From: Scortum barcoo
Lineage: Eukaryota > Chordata > Actinopteri > Centrarchiformes > Terapontidae
NCBI GenBank assembly: GCA_023238725.1
Contig: CM041533.1
Location: 28,431,568 to 28,495,567 of the forward strand
DNA: 64,000 nucleotides
Direction of reading: 5' to 3'
How positions within the stretch are numbered: position 1 is the stretch's first letter; every line of letters begins with the position of its first letter. The translations under genes were made by a program, and so were the position numbers. Positions 57,570-64,000 of the stretch are shown here, one piece after another. Under the pieces are notes generated by a model that did not search any database, was not told the origin of the DNA, and saw only the letters and a program-made list of their open reading frames with translations.

Positions 57570-58985
57570 TCTTTTGATACTTTTGGCGCTTTTCCATTAC
57601 AAAGTTCTAGCACTACTCTACTCGACTCCAGCAACGTTATTTGTTATGCAACACAAAGACAAAATAACTATGGAGGACATCGAGGCAATGGTATACCTGT
57701 TGCTCGGTCTGTGGCTTTTTTCTAGATGCAAGGTAAACCAAGAGAGAGAGAGGCTGCCGGCAGTGAGGCGACACACTGGAAAAGTACAGGAGAGTTTGGG
57801 AAGCCATACAACAGTATCAAGCTGAAGATGAGAGGATATGAACTAGACTACGTATCATGGTAAGCTAATGGCAGCGAATGCTAGTTTGCTACAGTCACTG
57901 TATATTATAAGTTCCGTGTACGACGTTGTAATGGCTGCAAGTTATCTATTAGGTATTAAAATATGTATGCTGTGCGTGTGTTTCAGATGACGTTCAACCG
58001 AGCCTCCCAGTGGTGGGATGTTATTGTTCCTCAGACTTCACAAATGCACAGTGGCTACAAAATTTCAGGAGAAGAAACATTGAGCTTTCTATGCAACAAA
58101 TTGCGTCCAGCTATAAAGCATCAAGACACGACTTTCCGTGAATGTGTGCCCCTTAAGAAGAGAGTGGCTATTGCACTGTGGAAGCTTGCTACCACCTTAG
58201 AGTACAGGAGGTATTGGACATCTTTCTGGAGACATCTTTCTGGAGTCAGCATTACAACTGCGTGCAGGAGTTTTGTGCTGTACCAGAGACGTTGTTGGTG
58301 CCAGAACAAATCCTTTTTCCTGACGAAAGGTGGTTCAAAGAAATGGCTGCCTACACTGAGAACAGGTGGGGGCTCCCACATACCCATCATAGCACCACAG
58401 CACTATCACACTGACTATTTCAATCGTAAAGGCTGGCACCATAATACTTCAAGGTGTCGTTGATGGAAAGGGGCTGTTCTGGAATGCTTTTGCTGGACTG
58501 CCAGGGAGCTTACATGATGCAAGGGTTCCGAAGATGTCCACACTGTGGGAATTAGCCAGCCGGGAAAACCTCTTCCCACCTCACATCAGGAATACTGGTC
58601 CAGTGACTGCTGGCTAGACTCGGCTTATCCCTTGCAAAACTGGCTCTTGAAACCATTCCATGACACTGGACAACTAACAGCAGAACAGTATCTGTTCAAC
58701 CACGAACTCAGCCAAGCACGGGTGGTTGTCGAAAATGTTTTCGGCAGGCTGAAGGGAAGGTTGCTGGCTGTGCATAATCTGTGTGATCTGTGTACCTGCA
58801 GCAGCAGCAGCAGCAGTCTGTGGTGGTAGCGGCACAGGGTGTAGAGGATGAGGGCAGAGATGTACGAGATGCTCTGATGCAGGACTTGTTGCAGAATAGT
58901 TTTCTGATTTTTTTTAGTATCTGTATTTGTTCTTTCTTATCTTTGTTGTATCTCACTATTATTTGCCAATAAACTTTTGTACCTT
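57570..58985 (+). mobile_element. PIF/Harbinger transposon relic
   Basis: It begins near GCGCTTTTCCATTACAAAGT and CTACTCGACTC, a phrase typical of fish Harbinger ends. A short first frame (IEAMVYLLLGLWLF) precedes the HARBI1-like transposase. The right end is marked only by AATAAACTTTTGTACC; a matching terminal repeat was not found. It lies on the strand opposite to the unnamed gene, upstream of its penultimate exon, so probably in an intron. Confidence 0.65.
57963..58835 (+). pseudogene. HARBI1-like transposase
   Basis: Fragments in order: FNRASQWWDVIVP, RPAIKHQDTTFRECVPLKKR, VAIALWKLATTLEYR, HIPIIAPQHYHTDYFNRKGW, GKGLFWNAFAGLPGSLHDAR, SAYPLQNWLLKPFHDTG and SQARVVVENVFGRLKGR. The second Asp (SLHDAR) and the Glu (VVENVFG) of the DDE triad are present. 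The first Asp, which normally stands just before HIPIIAP in an AIDGTH motif, has been lost through a small deletion at about 58370. Four or more frameshifts split the frame, and the C-terminus dissolves into an AGC repeat near 58800. Confidence 0.8.
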
Positions 58986-59032
58986 TTGCAGAAATGTCTC
59001 CTCTTTTGTTTAAAAGTTATATTTGGGTGGCG

Positions 59033-59258
59033 CGGGTGGCTCAGTCGGTAGTGCGCACGCACACATGTATGAGGCCATGGGCCTAACCTAATAAGCAGCA
59101 GAACCCAGTTCGATTCCCGGCCTGGAATGGGGTCCCTTTGCTGCATGTCTTCCCCCCTCTCTCTCTCTCTCTCCCACCTTTCCTATCTATCTTCAGCTAA
59201 TCCCCCCCCTCCCAAAAAGCCCAAATAATATTTTTATTAAAAAAAAAAAAAAAAAAAA
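59033..59258 (+). mobile_element. tRNA-derived SINE
   Basis: The head has a pol III A box (GTGGCTCAGTCGGTAGTGC, from 59036) and a B box (GTTCGATTCCCGG, from 59108) at tRNA-like spacing, widened by an insertion. Then comes a unique body (GGGGTCCCTTTGCTGCATGT, a CT-rich run) and a 20-nt A tail. The head would fold only as a degenerate tRNA; no acceptor stem closes it, so this is a retroposon, not a tRNA gene. Target duplications were not clear. Confidence 0.8.
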
Positions 59259-59549
59259 GTTTGTTTGGGAAGATTACTAAGATTTAATAAGATTAAGAAG
59301 TATGAAGATTAGTTCTCTTAAAATAATTCACCAAAACTTCACTGACAAATGTTTGGTTCGTACTGTAGACTCTTTTCCCACCAGTGTCTTAACAGACGAA
59401 ATTGAAAATCATGATGCAATTGTCAACAGTCACAAAAATGTTTATTACAGTAAGCAGCAAAAGCCAAACTATTTACAATGTGCAAAGTACAATGTGCAAG
59501 TACAAAGTATGCCTCTACAAAGTATGTGCTGAAAGGATGTTCATCTCAG

Positions 59550-60790
59550 CTATATGGGATCTTCCAGCAAATTTTCAACTTGAGCCTGATCCAGATGGTT
59601 GTCCTGACAGGTGGAAAACCTCATGTCTGTTTCCTGTGCCCAAGAAGAACCATCCCAGCACACACAGCGACTACAGACCAGTGGCCCTGACGTCACATGT
59701 TATGAAGTCGCTGGAGAGGCCATCATCTTCCTGCTGCACAGAGCCTACACCCACCTGGAGGAGGCAGGACAGCACTGTGAGAGTCATGTTCTTTGACTTC
59801 TCCAGTGCTTTCAACTCCATTCAACCTGCCCTGCTCAACAGGAAGCTACTTGGCATGCAGGTGGATGCTGGATCCACAACATGTGAGGCTGGGGAACATC
59901 ACATCGGACACCACTGTGAGCAGCAAGGGGGCGCCACAAGGGGACATGTCCTGTCTCCCTTCCTGTTTACACTACACCTCAGACTTCAGTTTCTGTTCGC
60001 AGTCCTGCCACCTGCAGAAGTTCTCAGATGACTCTGCCATTATGGGCTGTATCAGCAGGGGCCAGGAGTGTGGTGGACAGGTTTGTGGAGCGGTGTGGAC
60101 TGAGCCACCTGCAGCTCAATGTCACGAAGACAAATGAGTTGGTTGTGGATTTCAGAAAACAGAGGACCCGTTTGAACTCTGTTGCCATCAGGGGTACAGA
60201 AGTGGACATTGTGGACAGTTACAAGTACCTGGGTGTCCACTTGGACAATAACCTGGACTGGACTATAAACACTGATGCCATCTACACAATTGGTCAGAGT
60301 CGCTTGTTCTTCCTCAGGAGGCTCAGATCTTTCAACGTCTGCAGGACCATGCTGCAGATTTTTTATCACTCTGTGGTATCCAGAGCGTCATCTTCTACGC
60401 TGCAGTGTGCTGGGGCAGCAGGCTGAAGACAGCCGACACTAACAGACTCAACAAGTTCATCAGGAGAGCTGGGTCTGTCCTGGGAGTTGAACTGTACTGA
60501 ATGAGGAATGAGGATCATGGACAATGTCTCTCACCCCCTGCATGCCACACTGACATCCTGTCAGAGCTTTCAGCCGTAGACTGAGACCACAGAAGAGCTC
60601 CACTGAACGCACATTGGAGGTCTTTCCTACCTGAGGCTATCAGACTTTATAATTCCTCCCCCTTCAGCTACAGGGAAACCAAAAAAAAGAAAAAAAAACA
60701 CACCTTACTGTAAAAAAATATTTGCAATATATCTGTATATATCTGTCCATAACCCTTATATGTGCGATATATTTTCTATTCTATTTATGT
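59550..60790 (+). mobile_element. CR1/L2/Rex1-type LINE, RT part
   Basis: RT motifs on the plus strand in shifting frames: WKTSCLFPVPKK, SDYRPVALTSHVMKSLER, VMFFDFSSAFNSIQPALL, VRLGNITSDTTVSSKGAPQG, QKFSDDSAIMGCIS (the FADD-box equivalent), LNVTKTNELVVDFRKQ, DSYKYLGVHLDNNLDW and SRLFFLRRLRSFNVC. The C-terminal tail is followed by an A-rich 3' region. The endonuclease domain is missing (5' truncation near 59550). At least five frameshifts. It differs from the LINE at 35880-38136 in many positions, so it is another subfamily. Confidence 0.8.
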
Positions 60791-60802
60791 GTAAATAATA
60801 TA

Positions 60803-62304
60803 CACTGCTCAAAAAAATAAACAAGCAACACTGATTGACAATCAATTTCACATGCTGTTGTGCAAATGGAATAGCACAACAGGTGGAAATTATAGGCAAT
60901 TAAGCAAGACACCCCCAATAAAGGAGTGGTTCTGCAGGTGGTGACTACAGACCACTTCTCAGTTCCTATGCTTTCTGGCTGATGTTTGTGGTCACTTTTG
61001 AATGCTGGCGGTGCTTTCACTCTAGCATGGTAGCATGAGACATGAGTCTACAACCCACACAAGTGGCTCAGGTAGTGCAGCTCATCCAGGATGGCACATC
61101 AATGCGAGCTGTGGCAAGAAGGTTTGCTGTGTCTGTCAGCGTAGTGTCCAGAGCATGGAGGCGCTACCAGGAGACAGGCCAGTACATCAGGAGACGTGGA
61201 GGAAGGCCGTAGGAGGGCAACAAACCCAGCAGCAGGACCGCTACCTCCGCCTTTGTGCAAGGAGGAACAGGAGGAGCACTGCCAGAGCCAAATGTGCATG
61301 TGCCTGCTCAAACGGTCAGAAACAGACTCCATGAGGGTGGTATGAGGGCCCGGACGTCCACAGGTGGGGGTTGTGCTTACAGCCCAACACCGTGCAGGAC
61401 ATTTGGCATTTGCCAGAGAACACCAAGATTGGCAAATTCGCCACTGGCGCCCTGTGCTCTTCCACAGATGAAAGCAGGTTCACACTGAGCACATGTGACA
61501 GGCGTGACAGAGTCTGGAGACGCCGTGGAGAACGTTCTGCTGCCTGCAACATCCTCCTAAGCATGACCGGTTTGGCAGTGGGTCAGTAATGGTGTGGGGT
61601 GGCATTTCTTTGGGGGGCCGCACAGCCCTCCATGTGCTCGCCAGAGGTAGCCTGACTGCCATTAGGTACCAAGATGAGATCCTCAGACCCCTTGTGAGAC
61701 CATATGCTGGTGCGGTTGGCCCTGGGTTCCTCCTCCAATGCAAGAGCAACAATGCTAGACCTCATGTGGCTGGAGTGTGTCAGCAGTTCCTGCAAGACGA
61801 AGGCATTGATGCTATGGACTGGCCCACCGTTCCCCAGACCTGAATCCAATTGAGCACAATCTGGGACATCATGTCTCGCTCCATCCACCAACGCCACGTT
61901 GCACCACAGACTGTCCAGGAGTTGGCGGATGCTTTAGTCCAGGTCTGGGAGGAGATCCCTCAGGAGACCATCCGCCACCTCATCAGGAGCATGCCCAGGC
62001 GTTGTAGGGAGGTCATACAGGCACGTGGAGGCCACACACACTACTGAGCCTCATTTTGACTTGTTTTAAGGACATTACATCAAAGTTGGATCAGCCTGTA
62101 GTGTGTTTTTCCACTTTAATTTTGAGTGTGACTCCAAATCCAGACCTCCATGGGTTAATAAATTTGATTTCCATTGATAATTTTTGTGTGATTTTGTTGT
62201 CAGCACATTCAACTATGTAAAGAACAAAGTATTTAATAAGAATATTTCATTCATTCAGATCTAGGATGTGTTATTTTAGTGTTACCTTTATTTTTTGAGC
62301 AGTG
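60803..62304 (+). mobile_element. Tc1-like transposon with intact ends
   Basis: Left end CACTGCTCAAAAAAATAAA and right end, reverse-complemented, CACTGCTCAAAAAATAAAGG, flanked by TA on both sides (60801-60802 and 62305-62306). It inserted at the 3' end of the LINE. The transposase inside is full length but frameshifted. GC content is higher than in the flanks. Confidence 0.9.
61040..62046 (+). pseudogene. Tc1-like transposase (60803 element)
   Basis: Covers a whole transposase in alternating frames: a first HTH (VSVVSRAWRRYQ-like), an Arg-rich linker (RDRYLRLCARRNRRSTAR-like), VRNRLHEGGMRAR, then the first Asp in CSSTDESRFTLS, SVMVWGGISLGGRTAL, LTAIRYQDEILRPLVRPYAG, a damaged second-Asp block (KSNNARPHV where QDNARPHV is expected) and the Glu block (PDLNPIEH-like, here mutated), ending RCREVIQARGGHTHY at 62046. 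So the second catalytic Asp is lost (Asp to Asn-type change with a small indel). At least four frameshifts. Confidence 0.8.
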
Positions 62305-62309
62305 TATTA

Positions 62310-63086
62310 TGTACACTGACTCACTATGGGCCCAAGGCAAATCCTAAGGCGCGGACTTTTGAGCACGGGTTTTAGGAGAGGCTTCCTTCGTGGACGACAC
62401 CCATGCATGCAATTTCTCTTCAGTGTACGCCATATTGTGTCACAGAAAACAATCACCCCAGTTTGGCTTTTACTTCTTCAACTAACTGCAGAGAAATTGC
62501 ATGGTGATTTTCTTCAACCTTTCTCATCAGAAGACACTCCTGTTGAGGTGTTAACTTCCGTGGACGGCCTGGATGTCTCTGCAACACGGTTGCAGTTTCT
62601 TCTTTGTTAAATTTTTGTATCACTTTTTCTAGAAATAATTTTCTTTCTCAGGTCTTGTGACATTTCTCTTGCGTGTGGTGGCCATTGCTGACAGCATGAA
62701 ATGGGAAGGGGTTTTCTTTGTTAAGTAACACCCTTTTATAGTCAACTGTTTGCTGGACACCTGTTTAATGAATAATTAGACTCACCTGTGGTTGAATTCT
62801 TGTTAATTAGAATTCTGTAGTCTAGGGTTAGATTAAGGTTAAATTTAGCTTTGCTCCCAACACTTTCATTGGGGTGTACTCATTTTTGCAACACGGTCTT
62901 TAATGAATTTATGGAGGAAAATAACTTTTTTGTGTGTGGAAATTAACAAATCTTATTTGCAATCAATGGCCCAGATTTGTGGGAGTATTTTGTAGTATAG
63001 TATCCCATAGAAAATGTTGATTCTAAAAGGAAACTAAAGGTTTTCTGACAAATCTGTTGGGGTGTACTAATTTATGCTGAGCACTG
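62310..63086 (-). mobile_element. third Tc1-like family, 3'-truncated, minus strand
   Basis: The right end, reverse-complemented, starts CAGTGCTCAGCATAAATTAG next to a TA, typical of a Tc1/mariner end. On the minus strand, from 62685, a broken transposase N-terminus reads MATTRKRNVTRPEK, then LQRHPGRPRKLTPQQ, LLMRKVEENHHAISLQLVEE and RTLKRNCMHGCRPRRKPLLK. Everything after the DNA-binding region is missing, cut near 62310 where the neighbouring Tc1-like element ends. Confidence 0.8.
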
Positions 63087-63088
63087 TA

Positions 63089-64000
63089 CACACACACACA
63101 CACATTTGTACAATTCTATGTGTAGTCCTGTCAGAGCCCACTGGAATGACCCTTTGCCACTTCCAACAATCCAATTCTAAAGTGTTTGTCAGGCAAGAGA
63201 GCCAATAAAAACAAATGGAATGGTCAAAGTTGTCATCTTGACGTTTAAGGTATGCTGACTGATTCACAACATCAACTCATGCATTGGGTAATGCAAAAAA
63301 ACATTCCAACTTAAAAGTTGCCTGTAGCTGCCAGTGTAGCCTTTGACCAGCACAGTGATTTTTTTTTTCTCCAGTCAATGACTAGCTAACATTAACTTGT
63401 GTGGTCAGTTATAGCTGACTATGGAAAGTAAAATTGCCAAACAAACCACAACTTAACTACATCATAGATGTGATAAAATGATTTTTCCCTACTGCACAGA
63501 TTTCTTATACTCTTATTATACTTAGAGTTATGTAATGCTGTTATTGTTATTGCTGTTATATGTTATGCTGCATATATATATATTATATTATATATTTAAA
63601 TCAACATTGCTAGGTAATTTTCAATTAATTTTCTACAAACCTGCGACAATTATATTATATGCAATCAGATGTAATAAAAAGCCTTTAATGTCAGTCTTAA
63701 TCAGTTGCATGTTTTCATAGAAAAGGAGCTTTACATACAACCGTATTAGAGCTGAATATATGGTGACAGATTGCAGTGTTATATATTTCTATAGTCTTGA
63801 TTTGGGTATTTACAGTGGTCATCTTGTTCTTAAAATAAATCATAGCATACCACAGTACACTTTAATTGAATAAAACGTTATTTGCCCCCAACAAGTAAGC
63901 TGTGGCCAGTGAAAGTGAAAGAGCAAGTGCAAGTGAAAATGCTGAGTGGCTAGTAACTTTGGAAAACCACTAGCCACAGTGGCTAGTGAGCAAAAAAATC
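63089..64000. other. no gene seen
   Basis: Starts with a short (CA)n run at 63089-63103. The rest is AT-rich with no exon or mobile-element motif that I could support. If the unnamed minus-strand gene continues, this may be intronic. Confidence 0.45.

Noticed and set aside
59036..59117. A functional tRNA gene
   Set aside because: A and B box sequences are present but the arms do not close, an insertion separates them, and a SINE body with an A tail follows.
63120..63267. An upstream exon of the unnamed minus-strand gene
   Set aside because: A CTTTAG acceptor-like site exists, but no GT donor follows in a compatible frame and the peptide is short and unremarkable.
1..64000. CRISPR arrays, operons or prophage
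   Set aside because: No regularly spaced short repeats, no Shine-Dalgarno-led gene strings, and clear spliced vertebrate genes.

Overview
The window looks like nuclear DNA of a teleost fish. It is AT-rich, its genes are split by long introns, and it is packed with transposon families typical of fish genomes: many Tc1-like copies, IS630-like, hAT and PIF/Harbinger elements, CR1/L2/Rex1-type and L1 LINEs, a Penelope-like element, a Gmr1-like Ty3/gypsy element, endogenous retroviral LTRs and a tRNA-derived SINE. No bacterial operon, CRISPR array, rRNA gene or functional tRNA gene was seen.

Region by region. (1) 1-13000 (+): the 3' half of junctophilin-1 (jph1). Four coding exons (4670-4788, 9758-10036, 10985-11412, 12891-12971) join in phase and end in the C-terminal membrane anchor. 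The MORN-repeat exons lie upstream of the window. The introns hold an IS630-like transposon, two Tc1 relics and two LINE relics. (2) 13000-28000: gene-poor flank with a Tc1 relic, two well-bounded TIR elements (19861-20595 with GTAATC duplications; 22257-23414 with CTG duplications), a short MITE and simple repeats. (3) 28100-34500: a Penelope-like element, a second copy of its 3' tail, a 3' LINE fragment, a Ty3/gypsy integrase relic and an almost full-length Tc1-like element. (4) 34800-46100: a nest of retroelements. An L1 ORF1 relic is followed by a CR1/L2/Rex1-type LINE. The LINE is split by a minus-strand solo LTR (ATGA duplication) and then by a 5'-truncated Gmr1-like element. The Gmr1-like protease region is itself split by a 3.46-kb internally deleted endogenous retrovirus (TACGG duplication). 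The Gmr1-like pol has integrase before reverse transcriptase/RNase H, the reverse of the usual gypsy order. (5) 47000-53200: a second copy of the same Tc1-like element fused to another Tc1 family, a LINE tail, a deleted hAT element with a perfect 24-bp hairpin, and a dispersed repeat. (6) 56400-57440 (-): the last two exons of a real-looking protein-coding gene that I could not name. (7) 57570-63090: a PIF/Harbinger relic, a SINE, a LINE RT relic and two Tc1-like elements back to back.

Only two host genes are supported, jph1 (+) and the unnamed gene (-), which converge on a long gene-poor interval. Every mobile element seen carries stops, frameshifts or deletions in its coding region, so none looks autonomous. 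Family names come from recalled protein motifs, not database searches.
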